Part shown: piece after piece, positions 43,488 to 51,357 of the stretch
Position numbering within the stretch: position 1 is the stretch's first letter
Layout of the letters: the number at the start of each line of letters is the position of its first letter
Assembly: GCA_949893755.1 (NCBI GenBank)
Contig: CATLCV010000006.1
Span: 1 to 62,696 of the forward strand
DNA from: an uncultured Lachnospiraceae bacterium
Lineage (GTDB): Bacteria > Bacillota > Clostridia > Lachnospirales > Lachnospiraceae
Length of the DNA stretch: 62,696 nucleotides
Direction of reading: 5' to 3'
Program-made: the position numbers and the translations under genes
The notes under the pieces: model-generated
Database searches by the model: none
The model's input: the letters and a program-made list of their open reading frames with translations, nothing else
Told to the model about the DNA's origin: nothing

Positions 43488-43548
43488 GCGGACAAAAACC
43501 CGCCGTTTACGGACAAAATGGCAGAAACTCTGGATTTGCATTATCCTG
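43488..43548 (+). promoter_or_regulatory. LytTR-type twin-repeat promoter, copy 2
   Basis: GCGGACAAAA (43488-43497) and ACGGACAAAA (43509-43518) repeat with a 21-base period. The same downstream ATTATCCTGTA box as copy 1 follows. It precedes the orphan permease gene by about 110 bases, tying it to the 38113 regulator. Confidence 0.7.
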
Positions 43549-43658
43549 TATATATGTTAGTTTTGTAATGGGATTTTTGATACCCTGTCAGTCTGCTGCA
43601 GGGGAAGTGCAAAGAGTTTTCGAGAATGCTCTTATCATTCAGGAGGTGCTTACAGAAC

Positions 43659-44786
43659 ATGAGATCATTTTGTGAAAAATACGGAAAAAACACACCGTTT
43701 CATGCAGTTGCAAAACAATTATTCGGAAGGAAGTATGAGCGGATTTCCCGCAGCCTGATGCTGTGCCTGATCCTGTTCCTTGCGGTTTACGCGTCGGAGC
43801 TTCGGGTACAGGTGTCCCCTGCGGTCCTGTATCTGACGGCGGCCGTATTTTCAGCGGGGATCATGTGGCGCACATTAAATTCTTCACAGAATGCGGAAAT
43901 ATTTATGGGGCTGTTCATGCTGCCTTTTGACGACAGAGAAATGATGATTTCGTATGCGGCGGCATTCGGCAGCTATACTCTGATCACGAAAACGGCTGTG
44001 GTTCTTGCGCTGTTTTTCGCGGCGGCGCAGTGGAGTGCGGCGGAGATCGGGGCGGCGGTTCTGCTGGCCTGTCTGGGATGCGTACTGTCAGCCGGATGGT
44101 ATGCAGCGATACATTTATATAAGGAAGGCCGGGAATCCAATCCCTGGAAAGCATTCCATGGAAAAGTACCGGAACCGAAAGCAGGAGAACCCAGTCTCCG
44201 AAAAAGACTCGATGCCTATGTATTTTACCAGCCGTCCATATCGCATGGAAAAAAGAGACATATCGGGAGAAAAGGCTATATTCTCCGTTACCTCCTGCGG
44301 TATATCACATCGAATAAAAACTATCTGGTAAATACCGCCGGCCTCTGGCTGATCGCCGGTCTCCTTCCGCTGATGCTGGGGCAGTTTGACGGACTGAATA
44401 CGCTGCCTATGGGCTTTGCGATCCTCTGCATGAATACTCCGATCTGTATCCTGCTGTCATGCGATCCGGATCTGGAGCAGGCAGTGCGTCTCCTGCCCGG
44501 ACAGTCCGTCCGTTTCTGCGGAGCATACGGCCTGTTCATTGCCCTGGTAAATTTTACAGGAAGCAGTGTGTATCTGGTCAGCTGGCAGGTGATCCATGGG
44601 GGGATCGGAATTGCGGAAGTTCTGACAGCAGCGGGGTTTGCCGCAGCCAGCGCCGCTCTGTCGGTATTTCTGGAATGGAGATATCCCATCCGGGGCTGGA
44701 AGATCGAAAACGACCTGTGGCATCATCCGCGGAAATATATTGTACCAGTGGTGATGCTGCTGGCAGGGGCGGTTGCAGGGATGTAG
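43659..44786 (+). CDS. ABC-type permease subunit (LytTR-regulated)
   Basis: A 375-residue integral membrane protein with about nine hydrophobic segments, for example LMLCLILFLAVYASEL, SAAEIGAAVLLACLGCVLSAG, GLWLIAGLLPLMLG and YIVPVVMLLAGAVAGM. A cytoplasmic loop of about 80 residues lies mid-protein (RESNPWKAFHGK...HIGRKGYILRYLLRY). No sequence family was recognised beyond ABC permease-like. Its promoter duplicates that of the ATPase unit, making the pairing likely. AGGAGG is 12 bases before ATG 43659, a long spacing; an upstream in-frame start precedes the ribosome site. Confidence 0.7.
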   Translation: MRSFCEKYGKNTPFHAVAKQLFGRKYERISRSLMLCLILFLAVYASELRVQVSPAVLYLTAAVFSAGIMWRTLNSSQNAEIFMGLFMLPFDDREMMISYAAAFGSYTLITKTAVVLALFFAAAQWSAAEIGAAVLLACLGCVLSAGWYAAIHLYKEGRESNPWKAFHGKVPEPKAGEPSLRKRLDAYVFYQPSISHGKKRHIGRKGYILRYLLRYITSNKNYLVNTAGLWLIAGLLPLMLGQFDGLNTLPMGFAILCMNTPICILLSCDPDLEQAVRLLPGQSVRFCGAYGLFIALVNFTGSSVYLVSWQVIHGGIGIAEVLTAAGFAAASAALSVFLEWRYPIRGWKIENDLWHHPRKYIVPVVMLLAGAVAGM

Positions 44787-44805
44787 ATATGGAAGGCTCT
44801 TCTGT

Positions 44806-44969
44806 TAGTACAGCGTTGCATTAATTTTGAAGTAATAAGCGCTTGATGTGCATGTCAGGACAAGGCGGAGGAAGGAGGCGATGCCGGTAGCATCGTTGAC
44901 TGACTCCAACGCAGTAATGGCATGGACAGCGAGTGATTATTACTCAATTATTAATGCAATGCTGTACTA
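44806..44969. mobile_element. MITE-like element, 164 bp with imperfect terminal inverted repeats
   Basis: TAGTACAGCGTTGCATTAA (44806-44824) is matched, inverted, at 44951-44969 with one mismatch. The similarity continues inward for another 20 or so bases (AGTAATAA/TTATTACT). The centre is GC-richer and has no ORF. Ends read TAG...CTA, so a TA target duplication is possible. It fills most of the 286-base gap before the MNT gene. Confidence 0.7.
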
Positions 44970-45072
44970 GCGATCTCTCCAGGCAAAATGAAGGTAATCT
45001 ATTGTTTTTTTTATTCTGAGAACGTATACTATAGTCAGTATAAGGAACTGTTAAAGAAAGGAAATCCGTAAT

Positions 45073-45447
45073 ATGCTGACTACAGTAGACGCATTTGTTT
45101 CTCATAATGGGGATAACTTATGGGATTTTGAAGTTATATCTGACATACCGTATGAGAATGTGAACCGTATCCATCCGCTGAAGCAAGGGGATGTTGCTCT
45201 GCTGATACAGGATGCCAAAAAAGACCCTCATATTACAGGCATGATTGTATTCGGGAGTGCAGTGCGCTTTGACTGCCATTCCATGAGCGACCTGGATGTT
45301 TTGATCGTGCGTGACGACCAACAGATTCGGATTGACGCATCCCTGTCAAATATTCAGAGTGAGCTTGACCTTATATTTCATTCCAAATTGGGAGAGCGTT
45401 TGAAAAAAGAGATTCAACGTACAGGCGTGGTCGTGTTCAGGAGGTGA
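45073..45447 (+). CDS. MNT-type nucleotidyltransferase (toxin-antitoxin related)
   Basis: A 124-residue minimal nucleotidyltransferase. The catalytic signature is VFGSAVRFDCHSMSDLDVLIV (GS followed by D-x-D), with the third acidic residue in ELDLIFH. Small MNT proteins often pair with HEPN toxins and neutralise them by AMPylation. The N-terminal 50 residues (MLTTVDAFVSHNGDNLWDF) are an extension. AAGAAAGG precedes the start. The following 42-residue frame may be the rest of a HEPN partner. Base composition is more AT-rich than the flanking metabolic genes. Confidence 0.75.
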   Translation: MLTTVDAFVSHNGDNLWDFEVISDIPYENVNRIHPLKQGDVALLIQDAKKDPHITGMIVFGSAVRFDCHSMSDLDVLIVRDDQQIRIDASLSNIQSELDLIFHSKLGERLKKEIQRTGVVVFRR

Positions 45448-45451
45448 GAGC

Positions 45452-45580
45452 ATGTTCGATATCCGATTTTTTAAATCAGCGTATCATTGCTATGATGTTG
45501 CTGCAAATCTTTTGAAATTTTATGAGCAGGATGAGTTTGAGTGGAATTGTTATTACAGTATCTTGAAGAAGCAGCTATAA
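45452..45580 (+). pseudogene. Short frame, possible truncated HEPN partner
   Basis: Reads MFDIRFFKSAYHCYDVAANL and continues to a 42-residue end. The helical SAYHCYDVAANLLKFYEQ pattern resembles the first helix of HEPN proteins. AGGAGG lies 7 bases before the ATG and the frame directly follows the MNT gene. A complete HEPN would be about 120-140 residues, so this is a stub. The similarity is weak and the call is inference. Confidence 0.35.
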
Positions 45581-45596
45581 ACCGTGAAAGCGAAGC

Positions 45597-45649
45597 TATG
45601 AATCAAGAGAACCTGAAACACATTGCGGCAGTGGAAGAGCAGACTGCAT
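45597..45649 (+). pseudogene. 5' remnant of an Rpn-family gene
   Basis: From ATG 45598 the sequence matches the first 50 or so bases of the intact Rpn gene at 46399 with few changes (MNQENLKHIAAVEEQT), then diverges and stops. This is a leftover from duplication or deletion. Confidence 0.75.
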
Positions 45650-45676
45650 GTAGTATAAGGAAAGGAACTCCAAGTT

Positions 45677-46075
45677 ATGAAAACTAAGGTGAAAGCCAGG
45701 GAACAAGCCATGAAGAGGCTATATGGATTATTGGAACTTCAAAAAGATCTGGAGCAAAGATTTGATTCGAATCAATATAATATATTTGTATTTGGCAGCT
45801 ATATTACGGTGAACTACATTGAAGGAGTGAGTGATATAGATGTAGCAGTATATACGGAGGATTTTGATCTGTATAAGAAGATATCGCTTTATATTGAAGA
45901 GTATTTTGAAAAAAGGCAGATTAAAAGCGATATATTTTACATTGATATAAATATGGCAGCACCTGTTTATACTGCGCCGCTGAACTCTAAAGTACAGCTT
46001 ACAGGATTTTATCCGCCTTGTTTGGAAGAATTTCGAAGGGCCTGTCAGAAAGTGCTGGATCAAACAACAGATTAA
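45677..46075 (+). CDS. Second minimal nucleotidyltransferase-domain protein
   Basis: A 132-residue protein with the MNT core NIFVFGSYITVNYIEGVSDIDVAVY (GS...SDIDV) and a third acidic position in SDIFYIDINMA. An N-terminal coiled helix, AMKRLYGLLELQKDLEQRF, precedes it. It is not closely similar to the MNT gene 230 bases upstream. AAAGGAAC lies about 11 bases before the ATG. No HEPN gene follows. Composition is AT-rich, suggesting acquisition. Function is unknown; a toxin-antitoxin or tRNA/protein nucleotidyl transfer role is possible. Confidence 0.7.
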   Translation: MKTKVKAREQAMKRLYGLLELQKDLEQRFDSNQYNIFVFGSYITVNYIEGVSDIDVAVYTEDFDLYKKISLYIEEYFEKRQIKSDIFYIDINMAAPVYTAPLNSKVQLTGFYPPCLEEFRRACQKVLDQTTD

Positions 46076-46103
46076 AAAAAGTCCGCGGCTGTTTCTTTTT
46101 TTA

Positions 46104-46132
46104 TTGACATTCTGTCCGAGCTATATTAAACT
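46104..46132 (+). promoter_or_regulatory. Candidate promoter upstream of the Rpn gene
   Basis: TTGACA (46104-46109), 17 bases, TAAACT (46127-46132). It lies 267 bases before the Rpn start in a 323-base AT-rich gap that shows no other feature. Confidence 0.5.
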
Positions 46133-46398
46133 TCTTTTTACAGACAGTGATCTGATATAGAGAAACCGTCTATTTTTATACTTCATACCTTTTGGAACGT
46201 TCACCGTTCAATCAGTATCCATTTATTCTATTATCTGGTTTTATCTTTCCTGGTATTCAGGGGAATTTTCAAAATTGTTATGGAGAAAAAGAAAACAATC
46301 GATTATTTTTAGTAAAACCGCATTGTCTGTCAATACTATTTTTGGTATAGTTATTATATATCAGATTTCTCTATACGGTTTTGCGGAAAGGAAAATCT

Positions 46399-47301
46399 AT
46401 GAATCAAGAGAAACTGAAACACATTGCGGCAGTGGAAGAGCAAGCTGCGTCGGACTCTGCCATACAGCATGAGGATGCGGCTCTGAAAACAGCATTCCTC
46501 TATTTTGCAGAGGAATTGCTCCCTTATTTCGGAATCACGAAAAAGGTTGTGGGGGCCGCGGCAACTGACATGATGAAGCTGGAACTGGAAAAGTACCATG
46601 AAGATTTTAATTTTATCATGGAGGACGGATCCTGGACTCATTTTGAATTTCAAAGTCAGAACGGCGGACGCAGGGATCTGAAACGGTTCCGCGCCTATGA
46701 GGCAGTGACAAGCTACCAGCATAAGGTTGCCGTTACCACTTACGTGCTGTTTTCCGGAAATATCAAAAAGCCGATGACAGAATATACGGAAGGGGTCAAC
46801 ACATACCGGATTATTCCGATCACGATGAAAAGCCGCAATGCGGATCAATTGATCGCAGGGCTGCGGGAAAAACAGGAACGTGAGGAGGAACTCCGGAGAG
46901 AAGATCTGGCCCTTTTAACGCTGTGTCTGCTGATGGATGGAGAGATGTCCCTCAAGGACAGGGTGAGGGCTGCGTATCAGATTACGAGGGAAGCCGAGGC
47001 GGTTGACCGGGAAGTCATTGATAAGATTGAGACGATTTTGTATGTGATGGCAGACAAGTTTTTGGATGCATTAGAAATGGAAGAATTGATGGAGGTGGTC
47101 GGAATGACGCGACTTGGACAAAAGCTGGTAAATAAAGGCAGAGAAGAGGGAAGGCAAGAGGGAAGAGAAGAAGAAAGACTGGATCTTGCCGAAGGATTAA
47201 TAGGGTTTCTGGAAGAAGAGGTTATTGCGGATAAAACAAAGCTTCCGCTCGAAACCATACTGAAATTAAAAGAGAGTAAACAGTCAGCGCCTGCATTATA
47301 A
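46399..47301 (+). CDS. Rpn family recombination-promoting nuclease/putative transposase-like
   Basis: A 300-residue protein of the Rpn/PD-(D/E)XK transposase-like group. The nuclease core is about residues 45-130 with LPYFGITKKVVG, DFNFIMEDGSWTHFEFQSQ (E-x-Q catalytic element) and RFRAYEAVTSY. A coiled linker follows (REKQEREEELRRED). The C-terminal helical region has a charged repeat, GREEGRQEGREEERLDLAEG, typical of the family. CGGAAAGG precedes ATG 46399. Fragments of the same gene occur upstream (45597) and downstream (48747), evidence of local duplication. Confidence 0.82.
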   Translation: MNQEKLKHIAAVEEQAASDSAIQHEDAALKTAFLYFAEELLPYFGITKKVVGAAATDMMKLELEKYHEDFNFIMEDGSWTHFEFQSQNGGRRDLKRFRAYEAVTSYQHKVAVTTYVLFSGNIKKPMTEYTEGVNTYRIIPITMKSRNADQLIAGLREKQEREEELRREDLALLTLCLLMDGEMSLKDRVRAAYQITREAEAVDREVIDKIETILYVMADKFLDALEMEELMEVVGMTRLGQKLVNKGREEGRQEGREEERLDLAEGLIGFLEEEVIADKTKLPLETILKLKESKQSAPAL

Positions 47302-47390
47302 GCAGTTCAGGAAGTGGCTCCTGTACAGCTGGCAAGTGAGATCACATATGCGGGATATGTCCGTGAAAAGGGATATATTCCGCATTTTTA
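46962..47390 (+). repeat. Direct repeat copy 1 (Rpn 3' end and downstream)
   Basis: This segment of the intact Rpn gene plus about 90 downstream bases recurs at 48747-49164 with over 90% identity by eye and a 12-base deletion in the charged repeat. The two copies bracket the sigma/anti-sigma pair. Confidence 0.85.
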
Positions 47391-47525
47391 TATCCTGTGA
47401 TACGTCCGAATAGCCGCAATGGGATGCCACGGAGCATATTTTATCGGATGATGTGACACTTTTTCACATAAGATCTGTAACATTTTGCAATCTCAGCAGT
47501 TAATAAAGTGAAGGGGGTGAGAGAC

Positions 47526-48029
47526 GTGGACTTTGACGGGATCTATCGTTCCTATTTCAGAGACGTTTTCCTGTATATGTGCAGCCTGTCGGCGAATGAA
47601 GACATCGCGGAGGAGATCACACAGGAAACATTTGTAAAAGCATTAAGATCGATCGATACATTTGACGGCTCAAAGGATATCCGTGCGTGGCTTTTTACGA
47701 TAGCCAGGAACACATATTTCACCTATTGCAAGCGCCGTAAGATTTATGCGTATGAAGAAATGACAGAAGACGCCGCATCTGTTCAGACGGATTTTACGGA
47801 GCGGTTCGCGGACGAAGAAAGCGCCTTTTTCATTCACCGGTTTCTTCACAGCATGGAGGAACCGTATAAGGAGGTGTTTAATCTGCGGGTATTTGGAGAG
47901 CTGCCTTTTGAAAAGATCGGCGCGATCTTCGGAAAAAGCTCCGGCTGGGCGAGGGTTACGTATTATCGTGCAAAAAAACAGATCATAGAATATATGGAGG
48001 CGATGGAAAATGAAACAGATCAGCTGTAA
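47526..48029 (+). CDS. ECF-type RNA polymerase sigma factor
   Basis: A 167-residue sigma-70-family protein. Region 2 has DIYRSYFRDVFLYMCSLS-like sequence and EITQETFVKALRSIDTFDG (core binding), and DIRAWLFTIARNTYFTYCKRR (-10 recognition). Region 4 has YKEVFNLRVFGELPFEKIGAIFGKSSGWARVTYYRAKK (-35 recognition). GTG 47526 was chosen because AAGGGGGT lies 7 bases upstream; the earlier start overlaps that site. It overlaps the anti-sigma gene by 20 bases, the normal arrangement for coupled synthesis. Confidence 0.92.
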   Translation: MDFDGIYRSYFRDVFLYMCSLSANEDIAEEITQETFVKALRSIDTFDGSKDIRAWLFTIARNTYFTYCKRRKIYAYEEMTEDAASVQTDFTERFADEESAFFIHRFLHSMEEPYKEVFNLRVFGELPFEKIGAIFGKSSGWARVTYYRAKKQIIEYMEAMENETDQL

Positions 48030-48738
48030 TGTCATAAAAGATATTCTCCCGCTTTATCTGGATGATGTGGTCAGCCAGGACACCAGGGAAATGGTGGAGG
48101 AACATCTGGAATCCTGCGATGCCTGCAGAAAGGAAGCAGACATTTTAAAAAGCAGTGTTGCACTGCCGGCAGATAGAAGCACGAAGCTCCTGGACGCAAG
48201 GATCCTGAAAAAACTGAAGAAACGGTTATTCAAGAGAAAAGCAGTCATAGCGATCCTCTCAGCCGCCGCGGCTGCCGCGGTGATATTCGGAGTGTACTGC
48301 ATCCTGACTCTGCCCCAGATTTTCATTCCCTATGACAGCGCAAGGATCAGCATAGAGGAGACGGACGGAAAGCTCTATGCCAGCTACGAGGGAGACAACC
48401 TGGCCAACACCTTCGGCACGCATCCGTTTGACATGGAGATCGACGGGGAAGAAAAAAAGGCGGCTGTCATCTGCTATTATGAAACCCTTTGGTCGAAATA
48501 TATCGCGCCTGTATTTTCAAGCCGTGATAACGTACATGGTGACAGACATACTTTTTGTCTGGGAGACCGGGACGAAATCGACAGGATCTATTACGGACCA
48601 GGTGATTTTCCCGACCGGTTTGTTTCTGATCCAGTGGATTATAATGGAAATGGGATTTTCGATTATGATGAGATGATGGGATATGATGGATATGATGAGA
48701 TGTTCAGCGAGGCGGAGCTAATCTGGGAGAAATTTTGA
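48010..48738 (+). CDS. Membrane anti-sigma factor with zinc-finger domain
   Basis: A 242-residue partner of the ECF sigma factor. The N-terminal ASD/zf-HC2 domain has ISCNVIKDILPLYLDDVVS and the H-x3-C-x2-C zinc site in EEHLESCDACRKEA (about residues 30-43). A single TM is at about residues 77-100 (VIAILSAAAAAAVIFGVYC). The outer domain has about 140 residues, with an acidic C-terminus rich in Tyr/Asp/Met (YNGNGIFDYDEMMGYDGYDEM). In the family, signal-driven proteolysis or unfolding frees the sigma. TGGAGGCGA precedes the ATG. Its last 27 bases and the adjoining spacer are duplicated at 49191. Confidence 0.88.
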   Translation: MKQISCNVIKDILPLYLDDVVSQDTREMVEEHLESCDACRKEADILKSSVALPADRSTKLLDARILKKLKKRLFKRKAVIAILSAAAAAAVIFGVYCILTLPQIFIPYDSARISIEETDGKLYASYEGDNLANTFGTHPFDMEIDGEEKKAAVICYYETLWSKYIAPVFSSRDNVHGDRHTFCLGDRDEIDRIYYGPGDFPDRFVSDPVDYNGNGIFDYDEMMGYDGYDEMFSEAELIWEKF

Positions 48739-48746
48739 GTAAGAGT

Positions 48747-49074
48747 GGTGAGGGCTGCGTATCAGATTACGAGGGAAGCCGAGGCAGTTGACCGGGAAGT
48801 CATTGATAAGATTGAGACGATATTGTATGTGATGGCAGACAAGTTTTTGGATGCATTAGAAATGGAAGAATTGATGGAGGTGGTCGGAATGACGCGACTT
48901 GGACAAAAGCTGGTAAATAAAGGCAGAGAAGAGGGAAGAGAAGAAGAAAGACTGGAGCTTGCCGAAGGATTAATAGGGTTTCTGGAAGAAGAGGTTATTG
49001 CGGATAAAACGAAGCTTCCGCTCGAAACCGTACTGAAATTAAAAGAGAGTAAACAGTCAGCGCCTGCGTTATAG
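48747..49074 (+). pseudogene. C-terminal fragment of the Rpn gene (direct repeat copy 2)
   Basis: Encodes 109 residues nearly identical to the last 114 of the intact Rpn protein, starting inside VRAAYQITREAEAVDRE and ending in the same KESKQSAPAL. The nuclease core is missing. Homology continues past the stop to about 49164. A second copy of the anti-sigma tail (GCGGAGC...AAGAGTGGTGA) follows at 49191-49230, so the junction sequence itself was duplicated. Confidence 0.85.
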
Positions 49075-49291
49075 GCAGCTCGGGAAGTGACTCCAGGGCA
49101 CAGCTGGCAAGTGAGATCATATATGCGGGATGTGTCCGTGAAAAGGGAAATTTCCCGCATTTTCATAGGGGCTTTGGCCTGTTGAGTATGGCGGAGCCGA
49201 TCTGGGAGAAATCTTGATTAAGAGTGGTGAAGGCAATCAGGGAGAATGCATATATATAGCGTAATATAAAAATAGAATAAACAGCTTCAAC

Positions 49292-49326
49292 AGCCGCAGA
49301 TTCAAAAAAGTCTGCGGCTTTTTTTC
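49292..49326 (+). terminator. Intrinsic terminator
   Basis: AGCCGCAGA (49292-49300) pairs perfectly with TCTGCGGCT (49311-49319), followed by eight T. It closes the sigma/Rpn-fragment region. The rest of the 544-base gap before the lipoprotein gene holds the palindrome at 49522 and no gene. Confidence 0.85.
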
Positions 49327-49521
49327 GGTTGTTTTCAGGAAAAACTGCATCTTACACATCTCAGAATACCGGATAATCAAAAGGTGTTTTTTTATTTTGG
49401 GAGCATAGTAAAATGTGAAATGTCAAATGGATTGCTGTAGTTGAAGGGTACCCAGCAACTTTTCTGCCGGATAGTGCGGGAGGATATGAAGCAGTCATTT
49501 GACTTCGATATAAATACAAAA

Positions 49522-49553
49522 GATTTACATAAATCTTAGATTAGATGTAAATC
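49522..49553. promoter_or_regulatory. 32-bp palindromic operator candidate
   Basis: GATTTACAT (49522-49530) and ATGTAAATC (49545-49553) are perfect inverted arms, with a smaller ATCT/AGAT dyad inside. A TTGACT 17 bases upstream could be the -35 of the lipoprotein/ABC operon, placing the dyad over the -10 region. Confidence 0.55.
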
Positions 49554-49618
49554 AAGGCAGGTGGGACAGACAGCGCCAGGAAATACAGCTGTCTGTCCTG
49601 AATCAGGAGGTGAGAAAA

Positions 49619-50485
49619 ATGTCTGTAAACAACAGGAAATGGACAACTTTTACAGCAGCAATCAGTCTGGCATGTCTCTGCGTGTTTTTGCCAGCATGCT
49701 CTGCCAGCACAAAGCAAGATGCGGCAGCAGGAATGAGCAATCAGGAGGAATCAGGCAGTTCTGAAAAAGCGGGCAGCCAGGAACAACCAGATAACTCCAA
49801 AGAAGCAGGAAGCCAGGGAGAAGCCGGAAACTCTGCAAGCGCAGATGGCGCAGAGGAAAAATCAGAGAGTTTGCTGTCCAAAGCACAGAATCTGCTAGGG
49901 GCAGGAGGAAAATCGGAAAAGACAACAAGTGGAAGCGAGCTGCTGCAGGATAAGGTTCTTCAGTTGGGAGAGACAGAACCGCTTTGTTTTCCAACAAAAG
50001 ATGATCCGGAAAGAATTGGGATCGAATGTACTGTAAACGCAGCAAAGCTATATAATACTCCGGAAGAGGCCGGACTGGATAAGGCAGAGGTGCTGATGGA
50101 AGGGGATCTTCTCTATGATATTGAGACGAGAATGCCTGCATTGCCGGTAGATACTTCGAAATTAAGCTTTTTGTTATGCGATGTCAGTATAAAAAATATC
50201 AATCTGGATCTGGGAGAACTAAATATAACTGAACTTCAAGTGGCGGGCCTTATGCCGGACGGGAAGGAATTGAAAAGCACGGGTCTGCCGGCATATTTTT
50301 CTGAGGCTGCAGACGAGATGGACGGCCCCAAATATTATCATTTAGATATACCGGCAGGTCAAAGCGCGGACGTAAAGATAGGCTGGTGGATAGACCTGGA
50401 ACAATACAGGAAAGAGAACCTGTATGTGACATACAATCTCGGAGCCGTCATATATATACAGCGTTTCTGGAAGCTGGACTTATAA
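49619..50485 (+). CDS. Lipoprotein of the ABC exporter operon, unknown function
   Basis: A 288-residue exported protein with signal peptide and lipobox (VFLPAC). A low-complexity Ser/Glu/Gly/Ala linker follows (about residues 30-90). The folded domain (about 105-285) looks beta-rich, with LQLGETEPLCF, FLLCDVSIKNINLDLGEL and KIGWWIDLEQY. That resembles DUF4352/Telokin-like lipoproteins that accompany ABC transporters, though the family was not firmly identified. AGGAGG lies 8 bases before ATG 49619; the GTG three codons upstream overlaps the ribosome site. Permease and ATPase genes follow at short spacing. Confidence 0.75.
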   Translation: MSVNNRKWTTFTAAISLACLCVFLPACSASTKQDAAAGMSNQEESGSSEKAGSQEQPDNSKEAGSQGEAGNSASADGAEEKSESLLSKAQNLLGAGGKSEKTTSGSELLQDKVLQLGETEPLCFPTKDDPERIGIECTVNAAKLYNTPEEAGLDKAEVLMEGDLLYDIETRMPALPVDTSKLSFLLCDVSIKNINLDLGELNITELQVAGLMPDGKELKSTGLPAYFSEAADEMDGPKYYHLDIPAGQSADVKIGWWIDLEQYRKENLYVTYNLGAVIYIQRFWKLDL

Positions 50486-50499
50486 GAAGGAGCAAAAAG

Positions 50500-51357
50500 A
50501 TGTTAAAGAGAATGACAGGAATCGAACTTCGCAAAGCTTTGAAGAACAAACTGCTTTATATTACAATCCTGCTTGGCTGTTCCATCACCATGCTCAGCTT
50601 TGCGAACAGTATAGCCATTTATCAGAATGAACTGTTGATGCAGGAAAGTTCAGGCCCGAATCCGATGCAGGCAGGTACGCACTTATTTAATAAGTGGATC
50701 GGGGGAGAAGCATTTTCACTGGGAACCTCCATTTACTTTTTTGTTCTCCCGCTGCTGGCGGCAATTCCCTACGGCTGGTCCTACTGTGAGGAAAAACAGT
50801 GCGGTTATGTCAGGATGGCGGCGTCGCGCGGCGGCAAGACCTGCTATTATCTGTCAAAATACATTGCTGTTTTTCTATCCGGCGGGCTTGGGGCGGTCAT
50901 TCCGCTGCTCTTTAATTTCCTGCTGACGTCGCTGTTTATTCCGGCGACTCTGCCAACGCCTGTATACTGTACCAGCAACGGAGTATTTTTTCCTTCGCCG
51001 ATGTCCTCACTTTATTATACAATGCCGGTGCTGTATGTGCTGCTGTATCTTTGCGTGGACTTCGTGTTCTGCGGGCTGATCGCGTGTATCAGCTACTGTG
51101 CGGCAGGCCTGGTCAGGCACCGTGCCGTTGCCGTGATCCTGCCGATGTTTTTGCTGTTGTCGTTCCACTATTCCCGGCAGTTCATCTACACCTCGGGTGC
51201 GATAAGATATAAAGAAATATCCCCGTTGTATTTTCTGCGTCCGGTAGAGGTGGCATATACGGCTTCCTGGGCAGTGATCCTGGCGGAGGCGGCAGTTCTG
51301 TTTATCGCGACAATGTTTGTGAGTATGGTATGGGAGCGGAAGCATGAGATTTATTAA
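50500..51357 (+). CDS. ABC-2 type permease, subunit 1
   Basis: A 285-residue membrane protein with about six TMs (for example LLYITILLGCSITMLSF, TSIYFFVLPLLAAIPYGW, YIAVFLSGGLGAVIPLLFNF and SWAVILAEAAVLFIATMFV). An extracytoplasmic loop of about 40 residues follows TM1. The motif YCEEKQCGYVRMAASRGGK after TM2 is the coupling region seen in ABC-2 permeases. AAGGAG precedes ATG 50500. It overlaps subunit 2 by 14 bases. Confidence 0.8.
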   Translation: MLKRMTGIELRKALKNKLLYITILLGCSITMLSFANSIAIYQNELLMQESSGPNPMQAGTHLFNKWIGGEAFSLGTSIYFFVLPLLAAIPYGWSYCEEKQCGYVRMAASRGGKTCYYLSKYIAVFLSGGLGAVIPLLFNFLLTSLFIPATLPTPVYCTSNGVFFPSPMSSLYYTMPVLYVLLYLCVDFVFCGLIACISYCAAGLVRHRAVAVILPMFLLLSFHYSRQFIYTSGAIRYKEISPLYFLRPVEVAYTASWAVILAEAAVLFIATMFVSMVWERKHEIY

